Of a stretch of DNA of 64,000 bases, positions 9,311-17,883 are shown one piece after another (position 1 is the stretch's first letter; each line of letters opens with the position of its first letter). The DNA comes from Amycolatopsis acidicola (GTDB taxonomy: Bacteria; Actinomycetota; Actinomycetes; Mycobacteriales; Pseudonocardiaceae). The position numbers were made by a program, and so were the translations under genes. Under the pieces are notes generated by a model. That model had not been told where the DNA came from. It ran no database searches and saw only the letters and a program-made list of their open reading frames with translations. The DNA lies in assembly GCF_007713735.2 (NCBI RefSeq), contig NZ_VMNW02000003.1:1-64000 (forward strand), read 5' to 3'.

Positions 9311-9601
9311 TTACCGAGCGAGCCACTGGAGGGCCCGGACGATGATGTCCCACGAGGCCACCACCACGCCGAACACGATCAGGGCCGCGACCAGCGCGGC
9401 GACCCAGTACCGGAGCCCGCCGGCGCGGTTGCTGGAGTCGGCGAAGTCCTCGACCTGGCGCAGGGAGGACTCGATCGTGAAACCCGGTTCGCAGCGCTGC
9501 ATGCGGTCAAGGTGCGCGGCGAACGCCCTGGCCTCGGGATCCTCCGGATCCAGCCCGGCCAGCTCCTCGTCGAAGCGAGGATTGCGCTCGCTCTCGGTCA
9601 T
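9311..9601 (-). CDS. Small single-pass membrane protein, hypothetical
   Basis: 96-aa protein starting MTESERNPRFDEEL. An acidic cytosolic segment of about 60 residues is followed by one transmembrane helix (about 67-88, RYWVAALVAALIVFGVVVAS) close to the C-terminus. The ATG at 9601 is chosen because upstream in-frame sequence overlaps the kinase gene and reads as non-coding. It is on the same strand as and 17 nt downstream of the Ser/Thr kinase gene, so the two are probably co-transcribed. I do not recognise a characterised family; an accessory or substrate role for the kinase is only a guess. Confidence 0.7.
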   Translation of the reverse strand: MTESERNPRFDEELAGLDPEDPEARAFAAHLDRMQRCEPGFTIESSLRQVEDFADSSNRAGGLRYWVAALVAALIVFGVVVASWDIIVRALQWLAR

Positions 9602-9618
9602 AGGACCAAGGTAAGCCA

Positions 9619-11190
9619 TCAGCCGATGCGCGTGTCCGCGTCTATGCGCAGGCCCGCGGCGGTCTTCACGACACGCCAGTGCGGGCGGCCGGCACCGTCG
9701 ATCGAGACGTACATGTCCACCGAACCGTCGGCGTTCGCGCCGTTGTCGGCCCTGATCGACTGGTAGCCGACGATCTTGTGCTGGGCCCAGTACGCCTCGA
9801 ACGCCGCCTCGTCGCCGAAGACCGCCTGCGCCGCCGGGGTGAGCAGGTTCCACGCCGTGTCGGTGCCGACGCTGTTGATGTAGCTCTGCACGGGCACGGA
9901 GGCCTCGGTGTAGCCGACCGTGCCGCCGGTGTTCGGGGTCTGGCCCAGCGCGGCGTTCGAGGCGGAGCTGGAGGCGCTGGACGGCGGGGCCGACGTCTGC
10001 TGGCCGCCGGTCGGCACGCCCTGCGCGTTGCTGCCCGTGCCGGAATCACCCGAATTGAGCGTGAAGAACAACACCAGCGCCACGATCACCACCACGGCGG
10101 CGGCCGAGCCGATGATGATGTTGCGGCGTTTGTTCGGGGCCTGCGAGCTCGCCTGCTGCTGCCCGGCGGGGCGCGCCGGCGGGATGAAAGCCGCCGTGGG
10201 CTGGCGCGGGGAGCGCTGCGGGGCCGGGGCCGCGACGTTGTTCGCCGCGGCGGAGTTGCGCGCCCACGGGGGCCGCTCGGCCGGGGGCTCGGCGGCGACT
10301 CCGGCGGGTTGGCGGCCAGGGGCGTACAGCGGGGGTGACACGCGCGTGGCGGCCTGATCCACGTCTGTCGAATCGTCCGTGGCCAGCGCGGAGAGCCTGT
10401 CCCGCGCCTCCGCCATGCTGGGTCTTTCGTCCGGCTCGACCCGCAGCAGGTGCATCAGCAGCGCGGTGGCCTTCCCGGACTGCTTGGGCGGGATGACCTG
10501 GCCGTTCGCCGCCGTGTAGAGCAGCGCGAGCTGGTTGGTCGAGTTGCCGTACGGCGGCTGGCCCTCCAGCGCGTGGTAGAGGGTGGCGCCGAGGGAGAAC
10601 ACGTCGGACGCGGGGGACGGGTCCGAACCGCGGGCCAGCTCGGGCGCGAGGTACGCGGGGGTGCCGCCGATCAGGCCCGTCTGGGTGAGGGTGAGGTCAC
10701 CGGCCGCGCGGGAGATGCCGAAGTCGGTGATCTTCGCCGTGCCGTGCTCGTCGATGAGGATGTTCGCCGGTTTGATGTCGCGGTGCACGATGCCCGCGCG
10801 GTGCGCGGCGACCAGCGCGGCCGCCACCTGCTCGCCGATCCTGGCGACCTGGCTCAGCGGCAGCGTGCCGTGCTCGGCGATGACCGCGGAGAGGCTCTGC
10901 GACGGCAGGTACTCCATGACGAGGCACGGGTCGCCGTCCTGCTCGGCGATGTCGAACACGACGATCGCGTTGGGGTGCTGGAAGCGTGCCGCGTTCTTGG
11001 CCTCGCGCATCGCCCGTTGCCGCATGCTGCTGCGCTCGGCCTCGGAAAGCCCCGGCTGGGCGAGAATCTGCTTCACCGCCACCGCGCGTTCGAGCCGCTC
11101 GTCGACCGCGCGCCAAACGACGCCCATGGCGCCGCTGCCGATGTGCTCAACGAGGCGATAGTGCCCTGCGATCAGCTGACCGGTGTCGAT
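9619..11190 (-). CDS. Membrane-anchored Ser/Thr protein kinase (start codon appears to be ATC)
   Basis: Hanks-type kinase of about 523 aa. Cytosolic kinase domain: glycine loop IGSGAMGVV at 17-25, catalytic Lys40 in AVKQI, HRD at 136-138 (IVHRDIKPANIL), DFG at 156-158, and PAYLAPE. A Pro/Ala-rich linker leads to one transmembrane helix at 357-378 and an extracytoplasmic domain of about 145 residues that looks NTF2-like rather than PASTA. No ATG, GTG or TTG occurs at the expected N-terminus: GAGGAG is followed after 8 nt by ATC at 11190, giving IDTGQLIAGHYRL; CTG at 11175 is the fallback. It starts 5 nt after the stop of the VTT gene, suggesting coupled translation. Confidence 0.88.
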   Translation of the reverse strand: MDTGQLIAGHYRLVEHIGSGAMGVVWRAVDERLERAVAVKQILAQPGLSEAERSSMRQRAMREAKNAARFQHPNAIVVFDIAEQDGDPCLVMEYLPSQSLSAVIAEHGTLPLSQVARIGEQVAAALVAAHRAGIVHRDIKPANILIDEHGTAKITDFGISRAAGDLTLTQTGLIGGTPAYLAPELARGSDPSPASDVFSLGATLYHALEGQPPYGNSTNQLALLYTAANGQVIPPKQSGKATALLMHLLRVEPDERPSMAEARDRLSALATDDSTDVDQAATRVSPPLYAPGRQPAGVAAEPPAERPPWARNSAAANNVAAPAPQRSPRQPTAAFIPPARPAGQQQASSQAPNKRRNIIIGSAAAVVVIVALVLFFTLNSGDSGTGSNAQGVPTGGQQTSAPPSSASSSASNAALGQTPNTGGTVGYTEASVPVQSYINSVGTDTAWNLLTPAAQAVFGDEAAFEAYWAQHKIVGYQSIRADNGANADGSVDMYVSIDGAGRPHWRVVKTAAGLRIDADTRIG

Positions 11191-11195
11191 GGCGA

Positions 11196-11924
11196 CTACT
11201 CCTCGGAAACTACCTGCATTTCTTGGCCTGACGGGGCACGCACACCCTCCTCGCGCGCCGCACTGAGTGTAGCGGGCGGCCTCGTGCGGCCGTCGTAAGC
11301 TGTCCCCCTGACGACCTTGATCATTCCGAGCGCTCCCACCAGCGCGAATGCGAGGTAGCACACAAAAAGCGCGGGCGGGGTGCCGCCGGTGAGCGCGTCG
11401 CCGAGCACCACCACCGCGATCGTGCCGGGGAGACTGCCCAGCACGGTACCGGCGAGGTACGGCCACCAGCGCACGTTGAGGATCCCGCAGCAGTACCCCA
11501 AGGGGGCAAAGGGAACCACGGGGATCAGGCGCAGCGAGGTGACCGCGAGGACGCCGCCGCCGGCGAGTCGTTCGTCCACCGCGCGCACGGATTTCCGCTG
11601 CAGGTGCCGGGACATGAGATCGCGGCCCAGCAGCCGGGCGAGCCCGAAGCCGAGCGCGCCGGAGATGGCCGTCGCCACGATCGCCACGACGATGCCGACC
11701 GCGTTGCCGAGCAGGAGACCGGCCGCGAGGTTGAACACCGTGCGCGGTATGGGGGCCACTGTGAGTACCGAATATGCCGCCAGCAAAAGGAAAGCCGTGG
11801 CCGGGCCCGCGCCGGACGCCCAGTCGCGCAGCTGCGCCGGGCTCGGCACGGGCAGCAGGAAGGCCGCCGCCACGACCGCGGCGAGCAGCACGAGAGCGAC
11901 GACCAGTTTGACTCGGCGGGGCAC
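11196..11924 (-). CDS. VTT/DedA-type (TVP38/TMEM64) membrane protein
   Basis: 242-aa polytopic inner-membrane protein of the VTT (SNARE-associated, DedA/TVP38) superfamily; such proteins are thought to be lipid or ion transporters or scramblases. The N-terminus is a clear transmembrane helix (VKLVVALVLLAAVVAAAFLLP). The family core appears as APIPRTVFNLAAGLLLGNAVG and RLIPVVPFAPLGYCCGI with the characteristic proline-glycine pattern. GTG at 11924 places the start right before the first helix; further upstream in-frame sequence belongs to the divergent polymerase gene. Its last codons contain the ribosome site for the kinase gene that follows. Confidence 0.85.
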   Translation of the reverse strand: MPRRVKLVVALVLLAAVVAAAFLLPVPSPAQLRDWASGAGPATAFLLLAAYSVLTVAPIPRTVFNLAAGLLLGNAVGIVVAIVATAISGALGFGLARLLGRDLMSRHLQRKSVRAVDERLAGGGVLAVTSLRLIPVVPFAPLGYCCGILNVRWWPYLAGTVLGSLPGTIAVVVLGDALTGGTPPALFVCYLAFALVGALGMIKVVRGTAYDGRTRPPATLSAAREEGVRAPSGQEMQVVSEE

Positions 11925-11978
11925 GGCTACACGGTATTGCACGCGGAAAAACAGGGGTGTGAAGGCTACGGTGAGGCT

Positions 11979-12992
11979 GTGCCCAAGAACGGCGAACCGA
12001 TCGAACTCGAGGCAGGCGGCCGGAAAGTGCGCCTGTCCAGTCCGGACAAGGTGTACTTCCCCGAGCGGGGCATCACCAAACGGCAGGTGGCCGAGTACTA
12101 CCTCGCGGTCGCGGAGCCGTTGCTGCGGGCGATCGGCGAGCGTCCGACGACGCTGAAGCGTTTCCCGGACGGGGTCGGCGGCGAATTCTTCTACGCCAAG
12201 CGCGTGCCCAAGGGCGCGCCGTCGTGGGTGGAGCCGGTGCGGATCACGTTCCCGTCCGGGCGTACCGCGGAAGAGGTGTGCCCGACCGAGCCCGCGGTGA
12301 TCCTGTGGGCGGCCAATCTCGGCACGTTCGACTTCCACCCGTGGCCCGTGCGGCGCCCCGACGTCGACCATCCCGACGAGCTGCGCATCGACGTGGACCC
12401 GTCGGACGTGACGGGTTTCGACGACGCCGTGCGCGTGGCGGGCACAGTGCGCGAGGTACTCGCCGAAGCGGGGCTGACCGGGTACCCGAAGACCTCGGGC
12501 GGGCGCGGGGTGCACGTGCTGGCGCGGATCCGGCCGGAATGGGACTTCGTCGAGGTGCGGCACGCGGTGATCGCGATCGGCCGCGAGGTCGAACGGCGGA
12601 TGCCGAAGCTGGCCACCATCGCGTGGTGGAAGGAAGAGCGCAACGGCCGGGTCTTCCTGGACTACAACCAGGCGGCTCGGGACCGGACGGTGGCGTCGAG
12701 CTGGTCCGTCCGCGCCACCCAGCGTGCGACGGTGTCCACGCCGCTGACCTGGGAGCAGCTGGGCGAGGTCCGGCCGGACGACTTCGATGTGCTCACCGTG
12801 CCCGGCTGGCTGGCCGAGCACGGCGACCCGCACGCGGACCTGGATGCCGAGGCTTTCGGGCTGGAGACCGCGCTGGAGTGGTACGCGCGGGACGAGCGGG
12901 ACCGGGGCCTGGGGGAAATGCCGTATCCGCCGGATTATCCCAAGATGCCGGGCGAACCGAAGCGCGTGCAGCCGAGCAAGGCGCGCGACTGA
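11979..12992 (+). CDS. LigD-like DNA polymerase/primase domain protein (stand-alone PolDom)
   Basis: 337-aa archaeo-eukaryotic primase-type polymerase, like the polymerase domain of the bacterial end-joining ligase LigD. The metal-binding pair is visible in LRIDVDP (Asp138 and Asp140), followed by the nucleotide-binding signature KTSGGRGVHV at 171-180 and a third acidic motif in FLDYNQ. There is no ligase or phosphoesterase domain. The start is GTG at 11979; upstream frame overlaps the divergent VTT gene. No Ku gene is in the window. Proposed role: gap filling or primer synthesis in double-strand break repair. Confidence 0.9.
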   Translation: MPKNGEPIELEAGGRKVRLSSPDKVYFPERGITKRQVAEYYLAVAEPLLRAIGERPTTLKRFPDGVGGEFFYAKRVPKGAPSWVEPVRITFPSGRTAEEVCPTEPAVILWAANLGTFDFHPWPVRRPDVDHPDELRIDVDPSDVTGFDDAVRVAGTVREVLAEAGLTGYPKTSGGRGVHVLARIRPEWDFVEVRHAVIAIGREVERRMPKLATIAWWKEERNGRVFLDYNQAARDRTVASSWSVRATQRATVSTPLTWEQLGEVRPDDFDVLTVPGWLAEHGDPHADLDAEAFGLETALEWYARDERDRGLGEMPYPPDYPKMPGEPKRVQPSKARD

Positions 12993-13065
12993 CCTGCGGA
13001 AAAGGGGGCTCGGAGCTCGATTCGGCGGTTCGCACAGCGCTTACTCCCCGGATAACTTCGATCTT

Positions 13066-13734
13066 ATGACCGAAGCATTGGCCGACCTCGCGAATTCGTT
13101 CGCCCGCTACCTCCGTGCCGAAGGACGCGCGGATCGCACAGTCAAACTGCACACCCAGGCTCCGCGCTTCTTCGCGAGATGGCTCGCGGAAGGTCAGCAT
13201 GAGCCTGACCTCGACGCGCTGACCCGTGACAACCTCGTCGGCTGGTTCAACCATCTGCGAGACCGGGGACAGAAGCCCGGCACCGTCCGGATTCGCCACG
13301 CCGGGATGCTCCGGTTCATCGGCTGGCTCATTGACGAGGACGAACTCGACAGCAATCCCATGGTCGGCATCCGCAAACCCGGCCTTCCGGACACACCCGT
13401 CCCGGTGCTGTCCGATGCCGAATTGACCGCGCTGCTGAAAGCGTGCAAAGGCCGAGGGTTCAAGGAACGCCGCGATGAAGCGATCATCCGGCTGTTGCTC
13501 GACTGCGGCGTTCGGGTGTCCGAGCTTTGCGGGCTGACGATCGATCGGGAAATCGAAGGCAGGACCATCCCGGGGACTGTCCATCTCGAAAGCGGTTCAG
13601 CCCTGGTGACGGGCAAGCGCGGTAAGCAGCGTGCCGTATATTTTCGGTGCGCGCACCGAACGAGCGCTCGATCGCTACCTGCGGGTCCGACGGACGCACC
13701 GCCTCGCCGCCCACGCCTCGTGGGCACGCTGTGA
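13066..13734 (+). pseudogene. Tyrosine recombinase (XerC/phage integrase-like), frameshifted and truncated
   Basis: The SAM-like N-terminal DNA-binding domain (about residues 5-95) is intact, followed by the start of the catalytic domain: first catalytic Arg in DCGVRVSELCGL and the beta-hairpin Lys in VTGKRGKQRAVYF. Immediately after VYF the frame is lost at a run of four T (13641-13644). One base less would continue as GARTERALDRYLRVR, which is the expected integrase sequence and is present in the next frame. The remaining catalytic residues (H-x-x-R, His/Trp and the Tyr nucleophile) are absent, so excision or integration activity is unlikely. Confidence 0.85.
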
Positions 13735-13984
13735 AGACCGAGCCGCACGGACGGTCCCCGCCCACGACGGCCTCGACCGTCGCATCGCGGCTGACTTCGG
13801 CATCCCTTCAGATTTGCCGCATGCCGAGTACTCCCGCCGCCTTGTGAGCGCGCGGAAGGCTTGGTTCGGTCGCCTGGCCTTGCGGTCGGCCGCCGTTCGA
13901 CGGCGGACCGCTCGTGCCTCGCGGCGAATCGAGGACGCTGATGTCGAGGCAATCGAGAAGTTGTCTGGTCACGACTTGACGTGA
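13645..13984 (+). pseudogene. Out-of-frame integrase continuation fused to a small-protein remnant
   Basis: In the +1 frame relative to the integrase, about 25 residues continue the recombinase (GARTERALDRYLRVR). The similarity then ends near 13715. From about 13735 the frame reads like the tail of a short actinobacterial protein of unknown function (FGIPSDLPHAEYSRRLV followed by ARKAWFGRLALRSAAVRRR), a pattern I associate with small proteins found near XRE regulators. No start codon or ribosome site serves this part. It looks like a deletion junction between two decayed genes. Confidence 0.55.
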
Positions 13985-14321
13985 AGGCTTCACAGGTAGC
14001 CCCGGCGATGCTCCTTGTTGCCGCGAGGGCAGGGCCTGCTCCTCGCGCTGTTGCTTCCCCGGGGCCCTGGCGGAGCCCAGCACGGCGGGAACGGCCCCCC
14101 AATAAACATACGGCGCTCGATCCGGTCCGATCGCAGATCGCCCAGCGGCAGTTCCGGTCCGGTGGTGCCCGTCGAAAACTGCCTTTGTGACAGCGGTCAA
14201 ACCTGGCCTGAGAGATTGTCCCCGTGGCTTGGACACCACGGTCGTGGGTCGTCCCGTGCGGCGGGTGGTGTTCGCACACGCGAACATGTCACCGAAAGCA
14301 CTCGTTCGATGACTGCTGTCC
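13985..14321. other. Gap without a recognisable gene
   Basis: About 340 bp between the integrase remnant and the IclR remnant. A 41-codon frame from GTG at 14187 to TGA at 14310-14312 has no homologue that I recognise. No hairpin, tRNA or repeat was found by eye. It is probably decayed DNA. Confidence 0.4.
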
Positions 14322-14774
14322 GTGGTCATCCAGCTCGGCGGCGGACGTCCACTGCACGGCTCGGCCGTCGGCAAGCTCATCGCCGCCTACAACCCCGACC
14401 TCGAAGCCCGCGCGCTCGGCGCCTCCCGCCTGGAACAGTTCACCGCCTTCACCCTGACCAACCGCGACCAGTTGCGCGTCGAATACGCCGCCATCCGCGA
14501 CCAGGCCTACAGCATCAGCGACGGCGAAAGCGTCGAGGGCATCATCGGGCTGGCCACTCCCGTCATCGACGCCAGCGGCACCGTCATCGCCGCCGTGCAC
14601 ATCTGTGCGCCACGCGGTCGGCTGGCACCCGACCGCCGCCCCATGGTGCTGACCCAGATGTTGCAGACCGGCGTGCAGATCTCGCGCCAGCTCGGCGCCC
14701 CCGACGACACGCTCCCGGACACCACTCTGGACACGGTCATCGCCTCGGAAGAACGACGGGCCTCCGCGTCGTGA
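14322..14774 (+). pseudogene. IclR-family regulator, ligand-binding domain only
   Basis: The 150-aa frame matches the effector-binding half of IclR regulators: LHGSAVGKLIAAYNPD, then FTAFTLTNRDQLRVEYAAIR, AYSISDGESVEGIIGLATPV and a final VIAAVHIC strand. The N-terminal winged helix-turn-helix (about 80 residues) is missing, and no such domain is found in any frame within 300 bp upstream. The domain itself has no internal stop, so it may be a recent truncation. Without DNA-binding domain it cannot work as a normal regulator. Confidence 0.75.
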
Positions 14775-14788
14775 GACAACGCTTGCGA

Positions 14789-15163
14789 TCAATCCCCACC
14801 GGATGCGGGCTCCCAGGCGGCGACGAGGTCCAGCAGACCAGGGAAGCGCGCGTCGAGGTCCTCGGCGCGCACGCGGCTGCGCCGCTCCAGCCCGTACTGC
14901 CGCTGCCGCAGGATGCCCGCCTCCCGCAGCGCCTTGAAATGGTGGGTCAGCGACGACTTCGGCCGGTCCAGCCCGAACCAGCCGCACGGATGGTCGTACG
15001 CCTCGCGTTCCAGTAGCAGTTTGCGCACGATCGTCAGCCGCAAGGGGTCACTCAGCGCACTCAGCACGACCTCCAGCCGCAGGTCCTCACGCGCCGGCTC
15101 GGGCAGGGGCGGCGGCAGTTCGGCGGGCGGGAGATCCAGGTCGGTCACCGGTGACGTGCGCAT
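14789..15163 (-). CDS. ArsR-family transcriptional regulator
   Basis: 124-aa winged-helix regulator. The DNA-binding region is visible as LEVVLSALSDPLRLTIVRKL and SSLTHHFKALREAGIL (recognition helix). There is no CxC-type metal site of classical ArsR, so it probably senses a small organic ligand. It is divergent from a major-facilitator transporter with a 95-bp shared promoter full of inverted repeats, which strongly suggests that it represses the transporter and itself. ATG at 15163 is preferred; GTG two codons upstream is possible. Confidence 0.88.
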   Translation of the reverse strand: MRTSPVTDLDLPPAELPPPLPEPAREDLRLEVVLSALSDPLRLTIVRKLLLEREAYDHPCGWFGLDRPKSSLTHHFKALREAGILRQRQYGLERRSRVRAEDLDARFPGLLDLVAAWEPASGGD

Positions 15164-15180
15164 GCCCACATTCAACCACT

Positions 15181-15251
15181 CCAGTACGACTTTAGTCGAA
15201 CTAATGCTATGTTCGAGTCTGCTCGTACTAGTTCGACTTGATTCGTACTGG
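15181..15251. promoter_or_regulatory. Operator region between arsR-like and MFS genes
   Basis: Nested inverted repeats: CCAGTACGA at 15181-15189 pairs with TCGTACTGG at 15243-15251, and inside lie the palindrome TTAGTCGAACTAA (15192-15204) and a related copy in CTAGTTCGACTTG. The repeated core is TAGTYGAACTA. The transporter's ribosome site GGAGG (15250-15254) abuts the right arm. This is the likely binding region of the divergent ArsR protein. Confidence 0.65.
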
Positions 15252-15258
15252 AGGATAG

Positions 15259-16452
15259 ATGGTCGCCGTATCCGACGCCGCGCCGCCTCGCGCCGGCAAT
15301 CCGTGGCTCGCCGCATGGCCGGTCACAGCGGTGTTCGTGCTGTCGAACGCGCCCACCCCGCTGTATGTGCTGTGGCAGCACCGGCTGGGCTTCTCCGCCG
15401 GAACGCTCACGGTGATCTTCGCCGCCTACATCGCCGGACTGCTCGCCGCGCTGCTGGTCGCGGGCCGCGCCTCCGACCGGGTCGGCCGCAAACCCGTCGT
15501 CCTGCCCGGAGTACTGCTCGCGCTGGTCGCGTGCGCACTGTTCGCCACCGCCACCTCCGTACTCGCGCTGGGCATCGCACGGCTGCTCGCCGGGATCGCG
15601 GTCGGCATCACGGTCTCGGCAGGTATGGCGGCCGTCGTCGACGTCGGCGGACCCGAACGCGCGCGCACCGCCACGCTCGCCGCGTCCACCGCCATGGTCT
15701 TCGGCGCAGGGCTCGGACCGCTGCTCGCCGGAGTGCTGTCGGAAACCCTGCCCGGGCCCACGGTGACGATCTTCGTGCTTTCGGCGGCAGTGCTGCTCAG
15801 CGCGGCCCTCGTGGTCGCTCGACAGCCGCTCCAGCGCCCGGCTGAACGCGGCACAGGTGGCTGGGTGCGCGTACCCGCCGTGCCCCGCGCGCAACGCCGG
15901 CCCGTCTGGCTGGGCATCGCGGTTTTCGCGCCGGGCATCACGTCCACTTCGTTCGTGCTCTCGCTCGGCCCGGCACTGCTCGCCGACGTGCTCGGCACCA
16001 GCAACCGGCTGCTCGCCGGGGCGACCGCGTTCGTCATGTTCGGCGCCGCCACCGCCGTCCAGTTCGCCGCGCGGCGCCTCGGGGTCCGCGCCATTCTGCT
16101 CACCGGCGCGGTCGCGGCGCTCGCCTGCATGGCCGCACTCCTCGTCGCCGTGCACGCACGCTGGATCCTGGCGATCGTCGTCACCGCTGTACTCGCCGGC
16201 GCGGCACAAGGGCTCGGTCAACTCGGCGGGCTCACCATGATCAGCACCCACGTGCCCGAACAGCGGCGCGCCGAAGCCAACGCTCTGCTCAACTTCGGCG
16301 GCTACATCCCCGCCGCGCTACTGCCCGTCGGCACCGGCTACCTCAGTGACGCCCTGGGATTCGCGACCGGATCGACCATCTTCGCTGCCGCTATCGTTGT
16401 CGCATCCCTTGCGGCTGGCGGGCTCGTCTGGCGCCACACGCGCACGACATGA
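15259..16452 (+). CDS. Major facilitator superfamily transporter
   Basis: 397-aa inner-membrane transporter with about 12 hydrophobic helices. The loop between helices 2 and 3 carries the MFS signature as RASDRVGRKPVVLPG. The arrangement suggests a drug or metabolite exporter of the proton-driven type. A good ribosome site (GGAGG) precedes the ATG by 4 nt. It is divergent from the ArsR-family gene, which probably controls it. It is intact although it lies within a region full of decayed genes. Substrate is unknown. Confidence 0.88.
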   Translation: MVAVSDAAPPRAGNPWLAAWPVTAVFVLSNAPTPLYVLWQHRLGFSAGTLTVIFAAYIAGLLAALLVAGRASDRVGRKPVVLPGVLLALVACALFATATSVLALGIARLLAGIAVGITVSAGMAAVVDVGGPERARTATLAASTAMVFGAGLGPLLAGVLSETLPGPTVTIFVLSAAVLLSAALVVARQPLQRPAERGTGGWVRVPAVPRAQRRPVWLGIAVFAPGITSTSFVLSLGPALLADVLGTSNRLLAGATAFVMFGAATAVQFAARRLGVRAILLTGAVAALACMAALLVAVHARWILAIVVTAVLAGAAQGLGQLGGLTMISTHVPEQRRAEANALLNFGGYIPAALLPVGTGYLSDALGFATGSTIFAAAIVVASLAAGGLVWRHTRTT

Positions 16453-16830
16453 GCACACCATCATCGCCCAATCGCCGCGACAGCACCAATCGCTAATTGC
16501 CCGTCGCAAGAAATGTCACGAGCCTGAGACTGATCTTGACGAAATTACGGTGAGACAACCGGAAAACTCGCAAGTCAATGAAGATCGACATGTCACGCGT
16601 GGTGAGACCCTGCAGGGCGGTTGTTCGAGCGGGCGCTTACGACCTGCATCAATCGCCAATGAGCTCGTCGTCTCTGGGGATGCTGCGCGCAGTAGCGGGC
16701 TGCCCTCGCCGCCGCTGCCGTAGTGCACAGCGTGAGGGGCTGGTCAGTGCCAGTGCGGCAACTTGACAATTATACGGCGCATGCGTCCAAAAGGGAGCGG
16801 TGATTGTTTCAGTAGGAGATCGAGGTCAGC
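16453..16830. other. Gap without a recognisable gene
   Basis: About 380 bp, lower in GC than its surroundings, between the transporter and the BTAD remnant. Short frames on both strands have no recognisable similarity. No repeat or hairpin stood out. Confidence 0.4.
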
Positions 16831-17223
16831 TCAATTGGCTTGTCGACTTTCCAGTGGATTGTCCCGTTGCCGCAGGGCTTCGGCAAGACGCAAGGTGTCG
16901 GGTGCCGGACGTTGGCCCAAATCAGACAGTGATGTGGTCAGCAGGTGCAGCGTGCGCTCGATGTTGGCGTGGTGCCCGAGGCGAGCTTGCATGCGCATGA
17001 GGTCGCGGTAGATCGCTTCATTGTACGGATCGAGCTGACGCGCGTTCTCCAGCAGTTCGAGAGCCTCTTCGGGAGCCTCGTTCCTGATCTCGGCGATCAG
17101 GAAGCTAAGCGAGTCAAGGACTTCCCGTCGGAGCGCTTCGCGGGGGCCTTCGATCCACTTGGCTGTGATTCCGCCGCCAAGGTCTCCGCGGTACAGCTCG
17201 GGAACTCGCCGCAGGGCCGCCAA
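16831..17223 (-). pseudogene. BTAD (bacterial transcriptional activator) domain fragment
   Basis: About 130 residues that match the helical BTAD domain of SARP-type regulators: VPELYRGDLGGGITAKWIEG, then REALRREVLDSL, LELLENARQLDPYNEAIYRD and LHLLTTSLSDLGQRPAPDT, which is the usual C-terminal end. The N-terminal part of any such regulator is missing. Upstream on the same strand, one frame away, lies the start of an XRE regulator, so a deletion seems to have joined two unrelated genes. Confidence 0.75.
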
Positions 17224-17227
17224 GCGG

Positions 17228-17371
17228 TCGGCCGTTCGGCGAGGGTTCGGACGTCCCTCGTTCCCAGCGCACGACGGTACTGGGATCGACGCCGAAGGTA
17301 TACGCGAGCGACTCCTGCGTGTACCCGGCGGCCTTCCGGGCGCGTACCAGACCAGTGCGCTTGGTTGCCAT
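17228..17371 (-). pseudogene. XRE-type helix-turn-helix N-terminus, truncated
   Basis: From ATG at 17371 the frame reads MATKRTGLVRARKAAGYTQE and continues through GVDPSTVVRWERGTSEP, a complete XRE helix-turn-helix of about 45 residues. After this the sequence changes abruptly and the frame runs on into unrelated residues opposite the BTAD fragment. The intact N-terminus has its own start, so a short HTH peptide could still be made, but the normal protein cannot. Confidence 0.7.
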
Positions 17372-17641
17372 GAGTGTCCTCATCATTAGAGATCGAGTCC
17401 TGGTCACATTACTGCAGGTCAAGCATGCAGATGCAAGGTTTTCGCCAGGATTTCGCCGGTCTCTCGCTCTGGTGGGGTGGGGCACGGCCCGTCAAGGTCG
17501 ACTGTGGCCCCAGCGTCGGGGACGAATCCCCGCCCACCGGACCTTGGTGACACGCGATTCTTGCGCGTGCGCGCTACTGGTTCGGTTGCCCCGGCGCTGA
17601 GTGCGTCATCGGTTTCGTTGGCGTAGCAAGGGAGTGCAGCC

Positions 17642-17881
17642 ATGACCGTCCGATTCGTTGAACGCGCCAAAATCTCAGGCCCGGTCGATGGGCTACGCCG
17701 CAGCCACGATCGGCTGGCGAGGCCGGCGCGACGGGTCCCGGAGCCGGCACAGCTCTACACCCTCGTCGTTCTGACGCTCTGTCTCCATGGCCCGGCGACA
17801 GATAACTGTTGCTGCAGCTGTAAAGCAGCGTGGCCGTGCGAGCCAGTTCGGCTGGCGTGCAGGCTGCGAGAGGGGTTTTGA
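17642..17881 (+). CDS. Small Cys-rich protein with a C-x2-C-x4-PC-like motif, hypothetical
   Basis: 79-aa frame with a strong ribosome site (AAGGGAG, 7 nt before ATG). The C-terminal half contains NCCCSCKAAWPCEPVRLA and ends RLREGF. A cysteine pair followed by WPC and an R-L-x-x-R-L tail is a pattern I recall in short Pseudonocardiaceae proteins of unknown function; it may bind zinc. Seven cysteines in 40 residues are unlikely by chance in such GC-rich DNA. The next gene begins 2 nt after its stop, suggesting an operon. No function can be assigned. Confidence 0.55.
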   Translation: MTVRFVERAKISGPVDGLRRSHDRLARPARRVPEPAQLYTLVVLTLCLHGPATDNCCCSCKAAWPCEPVRLACRLREGF

Positions 17882-17883
17882 CC

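Noticed and set aside
11196-11978. Long minus-strand frame joining the VTT protein with sequence opposite the LigD-like gene (to 12833)
   Set aside because: The VTT family starts at the first hydrophobic helix (GTG at 11924); the rest is antisense to a polymerase with clear motifs.
16763-16776. TTGACA followed by TATACG, looking like a sigma-70 promoter
   Set aside because: Only 2 nt separate the two hexamers instead of about 17, and no gene starts downstream.
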